Below are positions 42,863 to 51,556 of a stretch of 64,000 nucleotides of DNA, in pieces. How positions within the stretch are numbered: position 1 is the stretch's first letter; each line of letters begins with the position of its first letter. Position numbers and translations under genes: made by a program. The DNA is taken from positions 2,052,501-2,116,500 of the forward strand of contig NZ_OY762269.1 of the NCBI RefSeq assembly GCF_963665245.1, given 5' to 3'. The DNA is from an uncultured Paludibaculum sp. GTDB taxonomy: Bacteria > Acidobacteriota > Terriglobia > Bryobacterales > Bryobacteraceae. The notes under the pieces were generated by a model. It was given only the letters and a program-made list of their open reading frames with translations. It ran no database searches and was not told where the DNA came from.

Positions 42863-44209
42863 ATGTCGAGCAATACAGCCGAACCCATCCGCCTAAGCCG
42901 TACCTTGGGCCTGTTCCAATTGCTCATCATGGGCGTCATCATGGTGCAGCCCACCGCGCCCATGCCACCTTTTGGGGCCATCAGCGCGGGAGCCAACGGT
43001 CACGTTGTCACCACCGTCCTCATCGCCATGTTCGCCATGCTGCTCACCGCCTTGAGCTATGGCCGCATGGCCCGTGCCTATCCCAGCGCCGGCAGCGCCT
43101 ACACCTACGTGGCCCGCGAAATCCATCCGGCCCTCGGCTACCTCACCGGCTGGAGCATGCTGCTCGACTATGTCGTCAACCCGCTCATCTGCACCATCTG
43201 GTGCGCCGGCGCCATGGTCGGCCTCTTCCCCGGCACGCCCATCTGGTTCTGGATCCTCGCCTTTGTCCTCCTCTTCACCGGCCTCAACCTGCGCGGCATC
43301 CAGGCGACCGCCCGCACCAACGAGATGCTCACCCTCGCCATGGGTGTAGTCATTCTCTGGATGCTAGGCGCCTCCGCGCGATACCTCTTCGCCCTGCCCG
43401 TACTCTCCGGCGCCGACTTCGTCCGCCCGTTCTACGACCCGGCCCGCTTCACCTGGGGCTCGCTCTCCAATGGCGCCTCCATCGCCGTCCTCACCTACAT
43501 CGGCTTCGACGGCATCTCCACCCTCTCGGAAGAGGTGAAGGATCCCCGCCGCAACATCCTGCGCGCCATGGTTGGCACCTGCCTCATCATCGGCGTCCTC
43601 TCCGCTATCGAGGTCTATGTCGCCCAGATGGTCTGGCCCGCTTCCGAGCCCTACCCTAACAGCGACACCGCCTACATCCACATCGCCGGTCGCGCCGGCG
43701 GCCAGCTTCTCTTCCAAGTGATGTCCATCACTTTGATCGTGGCCACCATAGGTTCGGCCTCCGGAGCCATGCTCGCCGGTGCCCGCCTGCTCTACGGCAT
43801 GGGCCGCGACAACGCCATCCCCAAAGCCTTCTTCGGCTACCTCCACCCTGTACGCCGCATCCCCAGCCGCAACGTCCTGCTCATCGGCGTCCTCTGCGCC
43901 ATCGGCGCCTTCTCCATGACCTATCAGACCGGCGCCGAGCTCCTGAACTTTGGAGCCCTCATCGGCTTCACCGGGGTTAACGTGGCCAGCCTCACCCATT
44001 ACTACCTGCGCGGCCGCGACCGCCACTGGTCCCACCTGCTGTTGCCCGCCGTCGGCGCCCTGGTCTGTCTGTACCTCTGGCTCAGCCTGAGCCTGCTCGC
44101 CAAGACCGCCGGTGCCATCTGGTTGATCGCCGGTGTCGCCTACGGCGCCTGGAAGACCGGCGGCTTCCGCCGCAACATGATCAACTTCGACGCGCCGCTC
44201 GACGAGTAG
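42863..44209 (+). CDS. APC-superfamily amino acid permease
   Basis: This 448-residue inner-membrane transporter has about twelve helices. The TM1 signature GVIMVQPTAPMPPFGAISAGA, TM3 segment ARAYPSAGSAYTYVAREIHP and the TM6 motif SIAVLTYIGFDGISTLSEEV match the APC (basic/neutral amino acid or putrescine) families. The start ATG at 42863 (MSSNTAEPIRLSRTLG) is at the family N-terminus. It is divergent from the DUF58 gene with 72 bp between starts. Substrate not determined. Confidence 0.9.
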   Translation: MSSNTAEPIRLSRTLGLFQLLIMGVIMVQPTAPMPPFGAISAGANGHVVTTVLIAMFAMLLTALSYGRMARAYPSAGSAYTYVAREIHPALGYLTGWSMLLDYVVNPLICTIWCAGAMVGLFPGTPIWFWILAFVLLFTGLNLRGIQATARTNEMLTLAMGVVILWMLGASARYLFALPVLSGADFVRPFYDPARFTWGSLSNGASIAVLTYIGFDGISTLSEEVKDPRRNILRAMVGTCLIIGVLSAIEVYVAQMVWPASEPYPNSDTAYIHIAGRAGGQLLFQVMSITLIVATIGSASGAMLAGARLLYGMGRDNAIPKAFFGYLHPVRRIPSRNVLLIGVLCAIGAFSMTYQTGAELLNFGALIGFTGVNVASLTHYYLRGRDRHWSHLLLPAVGALVCLYLWLSLSLLAKTAGAIWLIAGVAYGAWKTGGFRRNMINFDAPLDE

Positions 44210-44260
44210 TCCTGACGCTGACCGTTCCGAGACGCTATGCTCTCAATCGAGAGGTGTCCC

Positions 44261-44641
44261 ATGTTGTACGAAAAGCTCTCGGAAAAGACCATGGACGAGA
44301 TCGACCTATCGCTGCGCGACTCCGCCGGACGGCACAGCTTTGGTGTCTTGCACGTTCACGACCTCCACCAGGCCATGAAGAACAAAGGGGTGGACTACGC
44401 TGGCCAGTGCTCGGTCTTCGAGGTCTGCAATCCGCGTCATGCCAAGCGCGTCCTCGAATCCGATCCAGCCGTCTCTTCCATGCTGCCCTGCCGGATCTCC
44501 GTCTATGAGACCTCCGACGGTCTGATGCTCTCTACCATCCTGCCGTCGGCGATGATGGGCATGTTCTCAGACCCTGCCATCCAAACCGTCGCGGCAGAGG
44601 TGGAGACAGCCCTCAAGGCCATGATCGACGAGTCCGCCTGA
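44261..44641 (+). CDS. DUF302 domain protein
   Basis: This 126-residue cytosolic protein of the DUF302 family has FGVLHVHDLHQAMKNKGVDYAGQ near the N-terminus (quoted in part), VFEVCNPRHAKRVLESDP and the central PCRISVYETSDGLMLSTILP. The DUF302 fold is a compact alpha/beta swapped dimer of unknown role. GAGAGG 6 nt before the ATG at 44261 favours that start over one 24 nt upstream. Confidence 0.85.
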   Translation: MLYEKLSEKTMDEIDLSLRDSAGRHSFGVLHVHDLHQAMKNKGVDYAGQCSVFEVCNPRHAKRVLESDPAVSSMLPCRISVYETSDGLMLSTILPSAMMGMFSDPAIQTVAAEVETALKAMIDESA

Positions 44642-45526
44642 CAAGGGGAGCGCCTAGTGCCTGGGCCGGGTGTCAGGCGGCGGGCCACCCTTCGAGAGGC
44701 GGGCGATGGGCCTCGTGGCCGCGCGCTGTGGGCGTCTGGCCGTCGCAGGTGCCCGAAGGTACCGAAGTTGGCGCGTGTGGGAGGGGTGGTTGCATCCGCC
44801 GGTTCTCGGGTTCGTTCAAAAAGTCAAACTGTTGAAAATATGGAAGTTCTTTGGATCGTACGATGGTTTTTTGCGTGCTTTCCGAGGGTGAACAGATGGC
44901 CCAGATTTCACGGACGAGAGAACACCCAAAGGAGTTGTAGGGAGGAGGTCCCGGTTCAGGCGTGCCGGGAGGTCATTGAAAGCGGCCCCGTCCTCATTCC
45001 TGAGGACGATGGTGTGGACGTGGTCGGCGACCAATTTGGCGTATCCACCATGTTCGGTGGAGTTGCGGGCCGAGCGAGCCTTGCCTTCCTGTGTAGCGGG
45101 CCCATGCGAGCGCTTCCCGTTGATTCGAGCCTGCTCCGATCTACTCAGTTTAGTCATAGTTCACCTCGGGCAAGATTATCGGTGTGGGTCACAAGCGAAA
45201 AGAGCGCTTGCCGGTGGGCGCTTGACCGTAAGATGGTCCTCATGAGGCGGTTACGGGTATTTTTGTAATTTTTGAAATGCTGTGACTGGGTTTCTGTGTG
45301 GAACGATTTTGGCGAGTTCCGTGGCTTGCGGTGCGGTCTGTGCGGCGCGTACTCACGCCATCGATGTCGGTCTTCCATCTCGACATGGCCGGAACCTGTG
45401 CGGGCGTGACAACCGGCCAAGGCTGGTTCGACCGCTCAGAGCCGCGGAATGGCCACTCATCGGGATTCCACTTTCTGACCCGGAGCGCAGGGCCTACGCT
45501 GAGGTTGCTGCATCTAGCTTCGAGAA
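44642..45526. other. Mostly non-coding stretch at the left edge of the accessory island
   Basis: No intact gene is convincing in these 885 bp. They hold the frameshifted remnant at 44816-45157 on the minus strand (listed separately). The other open frames show no family signals, signal peptides or ribosome sites. Composition is lower in GC around 44820-44900 and 45230-45300, fitting decayed or imported DNA. Confidence 0.55.
44816..45157 (-). pseudogene. Frameshifted remnant of a small conserved GPxTxEGKARSxxNxxxHG-type protein
   Basis: The N-terminal 65 residues (RINGKRSHGPATQEGKARSA, then RNSTEHGG, VLRNEDGAAFNDL) match a small conserved hypothetical protein often found near transposons in Acidobacteria and Planctomycetes. 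After NRDLLPTTPLG the match shifts to the next frame, where LVREIWAI continues the family pattern. So a one- or two-base change disrupts it. The function of the intact family is unknown. Confidence 0.5.
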
Positions 45527-46309
45527 ATGACAATGCGAATCGCGTGCCTGGCGACCGTCCTTTTTTCGGGAACTATCTTGGCGGAAGAATCGAAGCTGTA
45601 CAAGCTGCGATTCCGTGAAGGGGCGGAGCGCTGCGCTGTCGTGCGGATTTCGGAGGAGTGGCAATACGCTCCCAGGATGTGGCCTCGCCCCCTTTCGCCC
45701 GGTCGCTGGGAGATCAGAAAGGACTCCACGCTGCCCGCGCCAGGCTATCTCCCACGTTGGAATGGAGAATATGGAGTTGCACCGGACAATTACAGCTTGA
45801 ACGTGTTCCGATTCGAATGGACCGGACGGAAGCCTGAGTTCACGCCCGCACAGCCCCAGCGGTGGATGACCGCGACGAAAATTCCGGTCATCGTGCGTCA
45901 GGACCAGCGTGTGAGATCCGATGGCTTGGGCGACGACGCCAAGGTCGTTGTGGGTGGCAAGCGTTTTGAGCGCACCGGCAAACACTGGCAAAGAAGCTAC
46001 CACGACGCAATGCTGTCCGCGGACGATAAGTGGCTTGTCCTGCAAAGCACCGATGGCCGGATCGTGCACCGTACGATCTTCGGTCCTGGCCCAGACAGGC
46101 CAATGGGTGGACGCGCTCATATCGACGTTTATCATGTGCCGACGGGTGAAAGGAAAATCCGCCTAGAGGTGAACCAGACCGAAGACCAAGGGCTGGATTC
46201 CCTTTTCACTGAGACCCGAATCTATGAAAGCCGCTATCTCTTCCTTCGGGTGGATCCACGACCGCAACGTGTGTATTTCCTGGTCTGCAGACTCACTGCG
46301 GAGCCGTAG
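45527..46309 (+). CDS. Secreted protein of unknown function
   Basis: No family is recognised. This 260-residue protein has a signal peptide (MRIACLATVLFSGTILAEE; ATG at 45527 or 45533) and a beta-rich mature part including WTGRKPEFTPAQPQRWMT and DDKWLVLQSTDGRIVHRTIF. The segment DKWLVLQSTDG resembles a beta-propeller blade turn. Its final 76 nt overlap the convergent gene at 46234-46734. Codon use looks like the rest of the chromosome. Confidence 0.6.
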   Translation: MTMRIACLATVLFSGTILAEESKLYKLRFREGAERCAVVRISEEWQYAPRMWPRPLSPGRWEIRKDSTLPAPGYLPRWNGEYGVAPDNYSLNVFRFEWTGRKPEFTPAQPQRWMTATKIPVIVRQDQRVRSDGLGDDAKVVVGGKRFERTGKHWQRSYHDAMLSADDKWLVLQSTDGRIVHRTIFGPGPDRPMGGRAHIDVYHVPTGERKIRLEVNQTEDQGLDSLFTETRIYESRYLFLRVDPRPQRVYFLVCRLTAEP

Positions 46310-46734
46310 TCAGCCAGGCGTTCGGGGAGCGGACGTGACTCAAGGGCACGGCCGTCCTTGCTGTGGCCCGTCGGCATCGCGGCGATGTGGATGCCCGGTG
46401 GAGCGTCGATCCACACGATTTCGTCCCTGGAGCACACGCCGAATGTTCCGCAGGCCGACCGATAGCCGATGATGCAGTTCACTTCCAGGGCATCCGGTGC
46501 TGACTCGCTCCAGCAATCTTCGGCCTGTATGACTATCACCGTCTCAGTGGTTCCTGCCTCCTCATCCGTATACAAGGCCAACCTTGGGAGTTCGGTGTCA
46601 GTCGGGCGGGCGCGTGAATTGTCGGTGTTCGCGAGGTAAAACGCAGCCCTACCATTTCTGACATCGTCTTCTGTCGCAAGGCGTCCGATAACGCGCGGAG
46701 TGGCTCGCCAATCTTTTCTGCTCACGACGTTCAT
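46234..46734 (-). CDS. Unknown cytosolic protein
   Basis: No family is recognised. This 166-residue protein starts at 46734 (MNVVSRKDWRATPRVIGRL). It has LPRLALYTDEEAGTTETVIV followed by IQAEDCWSESAPDALEVNCI and GYRSACGTFGVCSRDEIVW, giving four Cys within 60 residues, and a basic C-terminus (KYTRCGRGSTRRKR). It lies downstream of and co-oriented with the 46825-47286 gene (90-bp gap). Confidence 0.5.
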   Translation of the reverse strand: MNVVSRKDWRATPRVIGRLATEDDVRNGRAAFYLANTDNSRARPTDTELPRLALYTDEEAGTTETVIVIQAEDCWSESAPDALEVNCIIGYRSACGTFGVCSRDEIVWIDAPPGIHIAAMPTGHSKDGRALESRPLPERLADYGSAVSLQTRKYTRCGRGSTRRKR

Positions 46735-46824
46735 TATTGACTCGGTCGGGCTTGGACGAGGCCAATAGATAGCGCCGCGACCCCGCACACGCGCGGCCGG
46801 ATTCCTCCCACCCCGATTGGAGCC

Positions 46825-47286
46825 TTAGGGCTTGTCCAGGGACCCTTGCTGGGACTTCCAGTTCTCCCACTTGGCCTTCAAAAGCAAAATGACGGTGGTG
46901 AGATTTGCCGCAACATTCTCTCGGCTGGTCATGGGCAGAGGGAATGTTACCGCCCATACTCCCCAGCGATCTTCCGTCTCGGTGCAGGCTTGTTCGAAGA
47001 CGTGGGTTTCCGAAACCTGCCAGACCAATCCAGCCCGACTGTTGTCCGGCGCGACGACAAAGGCATCCCCATAACTGACCGGCTCGGCTTCGAAATCGGT
47101 GATCATCCCAAAAGTGAAGCCGTCCACGACGACGTCATGGAGGACCTTGAATCCGTGATAGACGGGCGCATCGCTCGGTCTGGCGAGGAACCCAGGGAGA
47201 CCAGGGGACGCGCTAGTTGCGGCGTGATCAATCGCCATTGGGTGCCCGACCGCAGGCGGTCGTTGCGCATCATCCTCTTCCGCCAT
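46825..47286 (-). CDS. Unknown cytosolic protein
   Basis: No family is recognised. This 153-residue protein starts at 47286 (MAEEDDAQRPPAVGHPM). A compact beta-rich centre (YHGFKVLHDVVVDGFTFGMI; DAFVVAPDNSRAGLVWQVSE) is followed by a helical tail (NLTTVILLLKAKWENWKSQQ). The size and style resemble immunity or accessory proteins in variable islands, but this is only an impression. It probably forms a pair with the gene downstream. Confidence 0.5.
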   Translation of the reverse strand: MAEEDDAQRPPAVGHPMAIDHAATSASPGLPGFLARPSDAPVYHGFKVLHDVVVDGFTFGMITDFEAEPVSYGDAFVVAPDNSRAGLVWQVSETHVFEQACTETEDRWGVWAVTFPLPMTSRENVAANLTTVILLLKAKWENWKSQQGSLDKP

Positions 47287-47567
47287 GCCCCAATGATAGT
47301 GGATCTGGGTTCGGCCCGGCCTCACCAACCTGGGAGCATGAAGGCGGCCAGTTCCGTTAGTCGACTTCTCTCGCAGTGTGCCAATCGTCGCAGCCGGCCT
47401 TTCCCCCGCCAAAGGCGGCGCGGTTCCGGTCCTGGGTATTTCACTTTTCCACAGGAAAGCCCCCACTTGCTACTAGATCTGTAGAGGATCATATAAGATT
47501 ATGTGCCCCTAGAATGCTGATCCAGCGCCCCCAGAAGACCGAGAAACTGCCGACATACCGCCCCCCA
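47287..47567. other. Intergenic stretch
   Basis: Nothing supportable is seen here between the hypothetical gene start and the long inverted repeat. A short AT-rich patch at about 47480-47512 is a possible promoter region for the minus-strand gene pair, but no hexamers fit well. Confidence 0.4.
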
Positions 47568-47611
47568 GAATGCCGTGGATGATTCCGTTTGCGGAATCAT
47601 CCACGGCATTC
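47568..47611. repeat. Perfect 20-bp inverted repeat with 4-nt loop
   Basis: The arms 47568-47587 (begins GAATGCCGTGG) and 47592-47611 (ends CCACGGCATTC) are exact reverse complements with the loop TTTG. There is no T-tract, so it is not a normal intrinsic terminator. It would form a very stable hairpin or cruciform. Its origin is unknown; a palindromic interspersed repeat is possible. Confidence 0.85.
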
Positions 47612-47636
47612 CGAGTCCCTGAGTATTCCGAGTCCC
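47609..47636. repeat. Pair of 12-bp direct repeats next to the inverted repeat
   Basis: ATTCCGAGTCCC occurs at 47609-47620 and again at 47625-47636. The first copy overlaps the right arm of the inverted repeat. Confidence 0.7.
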
Positions 47637-47853
47637 ATCATTCAGTTGCCTGGATGGCCCGGAAGAGCGATTCCACAAGACTTCCACACCCAGAATAGTG
47701 AGAGGCGCACATTCCGATCCGGCCAGTCGTAGACGTATTGGGGGCAAAGGCGGTCGGATCGGAATATCTGTCCGCACTGCTGTCCAAGATAGGACAGACC
47801 CGTCGCATCCAGTGTTGAATTCAAAGGGTTCCTGACCGGCAGCTGCTGGTTTC

Positions 47854-49164
47854 CTGAGGGGTGGTCTCCTTTCTACAAGGGTTGAGCCTGTCCAAGTCAG
47901 CACAGGGCGAGAGTCAATTGCTGCGGCGGCGGTGGCAGAGGTGGGGTTTCGAGCGGATCGTTCAGCCATTTCGTCAATTCGCGGTAGGTGAACAGGTTGA
48001 GCCGCAGCAACGAGGCCAGATTGGACAAGGACCAGTTGGCGCGGGAGAGGTGATGCAGCCACTTCAACAACAGCAGAGCGATCAGGGCTGTCCAAATCTG
48101 GATGCGGAGAGCGTTCTCGCTGGTGCCAACGAAGGTCTTCACGGTCAAGTTTTGCTTGATCGCCTTAAAAAACAATTCCAGTTTCCAGCGGTCCTTGTAG
48201 ATGGCGGCAATGGTCGTCGCGCCGAACTCCAGATGGTTGGTGAGGAGCACGATGACATCGTCCTTTTCGGGGACCCAGACCACGACGCGGCGTAGCAGAT
48301 GCGGGCAGCCGGCGCGGCCTTTGGCCGAAGTGAGACGGATGATCTGGTCGACACAGATCGCGCTGTTCTGCGGCCTTGTCCGCTCCTCGACAATCTCAAA
48401 CTGGGCATCGTCTTTCAGCCGGGTCACGAAGAAGACGCCGGCCTTCGTCCAGCGGCCAAACAGGGCGTAGTCGTTGTAGCCGCGATCCATGGCGACGATG
48501 GAGCCGGGATTGAGCAGGAAGGAGTCGGCCATTTTGACATCGCTCCGGCGGGCTTCGGTGAGCAGCACATAGGCAGGGAGGTAGTCGTCGTGATCAAGGA
48601 GGACATGCGCCTTCACTCCGCCTTTGGCGCGACGGTACTTCGCCCAGGGGAACAGGCTCAGACACAGAGTAATGGTGGTCGAGTCCAGACTGAGCAACTT
48701 GTTTTTGAAGCGGAACTTGTGTTGGCGCTGGCCGAGGGCCCCACTGTCGCGGAAGCGGGCCAGCGAGGTCCAGAAGAGATCCTCGAACAGGGCGGCAGGG
48801 CGGTGTTCATTGGCATAGGAAAGGGTGGAACGGCGGGGCGCTTTGGCGATGCCGAGGTGCACGAGTTTGCCGAGGCAGCAACTGAGCCCGTTGCAGATCT
48901 CGCGAAGGGAGTCGGCGCGGCCGAGTTGGCAGAAGAGCATGGAAACGAACTGGGTCCAGCAGGTGAAGCCCTTGGCGGAGCGTTCGGCGCCGTGCTTCTT
49001 GACGAGAGCGGCGAACTCGTTGCGGGGGAAGTGGTGCAGCAGTTGATTGAAGAGACTGGCGGCTTGTAGGATTGTCTTGCCCTCCTTGGGTGTGGCGCGG
49101 GCGCGGTCCCGGTGAGAAAACGAAACTGCGCCAACGCTTAATTGTAGGAGGGCACCCCTCTCAG
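47854..49164 (-). mobile_element. IS4-family insertion sequence
   Basis: This element of about 1.3 kb encodes one IS4-type DDE transposase. Imperfect terminal inverted repeats are seen: the left end at about 47854-47877 begins CTGAGGGGTG and the right end at 49142-49164 reads, on the opposite strand, CTGAGAGGGGTGCCCTCC. They share the CTGA start, a GGGGTG block and a CTCCT/TACA block. No target duplication is evident at these limits, so the exact ends are uncertain by a few bases or the copy is old. Confidence 0.75.
47897..49072 (-). CDS. IS4-family transposase (no canonical start codon)
   Basis: About 391 residues are given if translation starts at ATC 49072 (ILQAASLFNQLLHHFPRNEF). DDE residues: LSLDSTTIT (Asp), IVAMDRGYNDY (Asp), and the YREK-type signature YKDRWKLELFFKAIKQ (Glu). 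The in-frame sequence upstream to the stop at 49199-49201 contains no ATG, GTG or TTG. AAGGAGG lies about 8 nt before the ATC. The first ATG is at 48940 and would remove about 45 conserved N-terminal residues. The copy either uses a rare start or has lost it. Confidence 0.8.
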   Translation of the reverse strand: MLQAASLFNQLLHHFPRNEFAALVKKHGAERSAKGFTCWTQFVSMLFCQLGRADSLREICNGLSCCLGKLVHLGIAKAPRRSTLSYANEHRPAALFEDLFWTSLARFRDSGALGQRQHKFRFKNKLLSLDSTTITLCLSLFPWAKYRRAKGGVKAHVLLDHDDYLPAYVLLTEARRSDVKMADSFLLNPGSIVAMDRGYNDYALFGRWTKAGVFFVTRLKDDAQFEIVEERTRPQNSAICVDQIIRLTSAKGRAGCPHLLRRVVVWVPEKDDVIVLLTNHLEFGATTIAAIYKDRWKLELFFKAIKQNLTVKTFVGTSENALRIQIWTALIALLLLKWLHHLSRANWSLSNLASLLRLNLFTYRELTKWLNDPLETPPLPPPPQQLTLALC

Positions 49165-49495
49165 CCGTCCAACCGGGCCCGATTCGTGGTTCGCGGATTT
49201 ATCTTGGACAAGAGTGATCTGTCCGTCGACGCGGAATAACCCGCGCGTGCACAGCGGTCGCGCTTGGTCGCCTTCTCACTGCCCGCAAAGACTACACGGG
49301 ACGTGCAGGGTCGAGTGCCCGCTTGACGACGAAGACGCGTCCTGTTCGGGTACGGCTCGGTTACGGCGCTCACGCCGCTAGCTGCCTGAAGAGAGCTTTC
49401 CGACAAGGCTGTTCAACTGGCCTTATCGGAAAGTGCGCGAATCCTGCCCCGCTTCTTCACCTGCGCATGGACGTGTATCTTGGAGTTGATCCGCC
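49165..49495. other. Intergenic region with one hairpin
   Basis: No gene is seen. It has a 14-bp inverted repeat with one mismatch: CTTTCCGACAAGGC at 49396-49409 and its partner at 49420-49433, with a 10-nt loop. No T-run follows, so its role as terminator, operator or transposon end is open. Confidence 0.5.
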
Positions 49496-50386
49496 ATGAG
49501 GACTGCCCCTTCCGTTGCCCCGCAGTTGGCGCTTGCGCTGGGATGCTTTGCAGTTTGCGTCAGTGCCCAAACGCACAACCTGTACGAACCATCGGAAGTT
49601 CTGAAGCTGCAACTCGACGCCACATTGCGTACTTTCACGAACGCCCAAGCGAGCGGCGATTGGGACACCGTCGCACGGCTATTGGGAAGATATCGACGCG
49701 GAGCGAACTACCTGGCCTTCACACCGTCCCACCGAGCGTGCCTGATCCAGGTGATGAAGCGAACGCCGATAGTGAGCCTGACGTACGCACTAGAGTACAA
49801 GTACATCAGCTCTGAACTTGATATGACGCCACCCGAGAGACGATGGTGGACACTGGTCGGGGAGGCAACGTTCCGCAAGAACGGCGAAGACGTTAAATCA
49901 AAAACCTCTCTCGTGGCCTATCGGGATCGTGGCAGTTGGTTTTTCACACCTCCGCCCATGGACTATGCCGATGCGCGGTCCCATTTTACTGCCGAACTAT
50001 TGAAGACTGATCTTGCTGACCAAGTCGTCTTGCTCAACCATCCCGGCAGTCCGATTGAGGTCGCCGATTTGCGTTCATTCGTGGATCCAGAAAATCTGCT
50101 TTCCCGCCACGTCCGCCTTCGGCTACACAATCTCACGCGTAAGCGCATCATCGGCTACGGATTTAACGCCTATGATGCGATCAATTCGGGCTCGATGTCG
50201 TTTGGCACAGGCGCCGAACGTGACTGGATCGAACCGAATGGGTACTCGCGCGAGTTCTCAGAAGATATAGCAGTAGGCGGTTATTGGTGCGAAGGCAATC
50301 AGACGATTAAGATCGAAATCGACAACGTCCGGTTCGAGGATGGCACAACGTGGAATGTTCCGCTGAAAAGAATGCGGTCGAGATGA
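49496..50386 (+). CDS. Secreted protein of unknown function
   Basis: No family is recognised. This 296-residue protein has a signal peptide (APQLALALGCFAVCVSAQ). The N-terminal helix region NLYEPSEVLKLQLDATLRTF followed by SGDWDTVARLL looks like a NTF2/SnoaL-type domain (residues about 30-155, ending WFFTPPPM). A C-terminal beta domain (HVRLRLHNLTRKRIIGYGF; GGYWCEGNQTIKIEIDNVRF) resembles a small immunoglobulin-like fold. It is exported, with no neighbours of known function. Confidence 0.6.
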   Translation: MRTAPSVAPQLALALGCFAVCVSAQTHNLYEPSEVLKLQLDATLRTFTNAQASGDWDTVARLLGRYRRGANYLAFTPSHRACLIQVMKRTPIVSLTYALEYKYISSELDMTPPERRWWTLVGEATFRKNGEDVKSKTSLVAYRDRGSWFFTPPPMDYADARSHFTAELLKTDLADQVVLLNHPGSPIEVADLRSFVDPENLLSRHVRLRLHNLTRKRIIGYGFNAYDAINSGSMSFGTGAERDWIEPNGYSREFSEDIAVGGYWCEGNQTIKIEIDNVRFEDGTTWNVPLKRMRSR

Positions 50387-50669
50387 AGACATCTCAATCC
50401 AGAGTGGCGTCGCCAGCTCTATTCAGGATGCATCCAGCGCCATACATGAAACTCGGCTGCCGTAAAGTGGCATGGCTCCCCGAAACAACCTTCGCGTGGC
50501 CAACATTCAGGAGCACGTTCCCGAAGGCCGTTGTTGTAGTTAGCGCGCCGAACTGGTTGATTGCACCCAATCAAAAGCGGGTAGAATGGCGCATGTACGA
50601 CGAAGTGGCGGTGAGATGGGGCAGGCTGAGGGGCTTCCCGCTGCTGTCAGCGCAGTCGCGTGAAAATGC
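50387..50669. other. Intergenic stretch
   Basis: Nothing supportable is seen here in 283 bp between the secreted protein and the broken SMI1-type gene; open frames lack family or codon signals. Confidence 0.4.
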
Positions 50670-51168
50670 TCATTCGGGCAGCGGAGACTCGGAGCGCAGC
50701 GGTGGTCGACCTGTTGCAAGGACGTGAAGGCAACGTTCCAGCGTCATCACTCGCTCGAACGCTCGGTCGATAAGCAGTTCGACGGGGGCGACTCGGGTCA
50801 AAGCTCCCCCGTTCGGACCCTGCCAGTAGCGAAGCGCGTGAAGAATCGCGCGCCAGGCATCGTCGAAGCGACCAGCCTCGGCATAGTACCGGGCAATGTC
50901 GAAGTTCTGATCAGCGAGGCGGGCGGCTGGCCTGCGATCGGCAATCGCCATGGCTATGTCCGGCAAGCGATAGGAGATTGCCAAACTCCAGCGGGCGTTG
51001 TCCGCTCTCTCGGGGGTGCTCCAGTTCCTGGGGTGCTCTTTTTGGGCGCGCGCGCAGCATCTCTCAAACGCCAGCCTGCGGTCATCCTCATCGGATTCCT
51101 CGCCTCCAGACTTGGGCAGGTCGATGCGCAGTGACAACCCGGTCCATTCACGGTTCTGAATCATCTGC
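50670..51168 (-). pseudogene. C-terminal part of an SMI1/KNR4-type gene cut by IS66
   Basis: This is the 3' half of the gene that begins at 54620. It restarts at ATG 51164 (MIQNREWTGLSLRIDLPKSG) and continues 164 residues to the stop. The helical AIADRRPAARLADQNFDIAR and GRFDDAWRAILHALRYW look like TPR-like repeats. Removing the IS66 element and one copy of the 8-bp duplication joins CGG CAG ATG to ATT CAG AAC in phase, so residues 312-475 of the ancestor are here. Confidence 0.85.
51161..51168. repeat. Left 8-bp target duplication of the IS66 element
   Basis: TCATCTGC is adjacent to the left inverted repeat and is identical to 53684-53691 on the right side. IS66-family elements duplicate 8 bp. 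Confidence 0.95.
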
Positions 51169-51189
51169 GTGAGCGCTACGCAAACCCCA
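51169..51189 (+). repeat. IS66 left terminal inverted repeat
   Basis: 21 bp, one mismatch to the reverse complement of 53663-53683. Confidence 0.95.
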
Positions 51190-51226
51190 TCTTGAAGGAG
51201 TCCTTCGCCTGCCCCACTGTGAAGTC

Positions 51227-51556
51227 ATGCGCACGCGTGGACCCGAAGCATGGACGAAGTGGCGGGAGCTGGTCGCTGAGCAAGAGCGGAGCGGGCAAAG
51301 TGTGGCGGCGTTCTGTCGGGCACGTGGCCTTTCTCCATCTCACTTCTTTGCCTGGAAGAAACGTCTGATCCTGGCTGGCCCGCAACCCTTCGTCGAGGTC
51401 CACTTGGTGGACGCGGGCGGGGCGACTCAGGCGGCGGCTGGGCATGGATCGGCGATTGAGATTCGACTGCCCACCGGCCGGAGCCTGCTCGTCGAGCCGG
51501 GCTTCGATCCCAATCATCTGCGCGCCTTGTTGGCCGTGTTGGAGTCCCGCGTTTGA
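51227..51556 (+). CDS. tnpA: IS66 accessory protein TnpA
   Basis: This 109-residue protein has WTKWRELVAEQERSGQSVAAF followed by CRARGLSPSHFFAWKKRL, the helix-turn-helix typical of IS66 ORF1/TnpA. The C-terminal half is a beta strand region (VEVHLVDAGG, IEIRLPTGRSLLVEPGFDP). It is required with TnpB for IS66 transposition in known elements. The stop overlaps the TTG start of tnpB as TTGA. Confidence 0.93.
   Translation: MRTRGPEAWTKWRELVAEQERSGQSVAAFCRARGLSPSHFFAWKKRLILAGPQPFVEVHLVDAGGATQAAAGHGSAIEIRLPTGRSLLVEPGFDPNHLRALLAVLESRV

Noticed and set aside
49073..49134. TTG at 49134 as transposase start with a programmed frameshift
   Set aside because: The frame gives Ala/Pro/Ser-rich sequence and there is no slippery heptamer at a suitable place; conserved residues are in the other frame from the beginning.
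47854..49164. Target duplication around the IS4 element
   Set aside because: Sequences outside the inferred ends do not match; none can be claimed.
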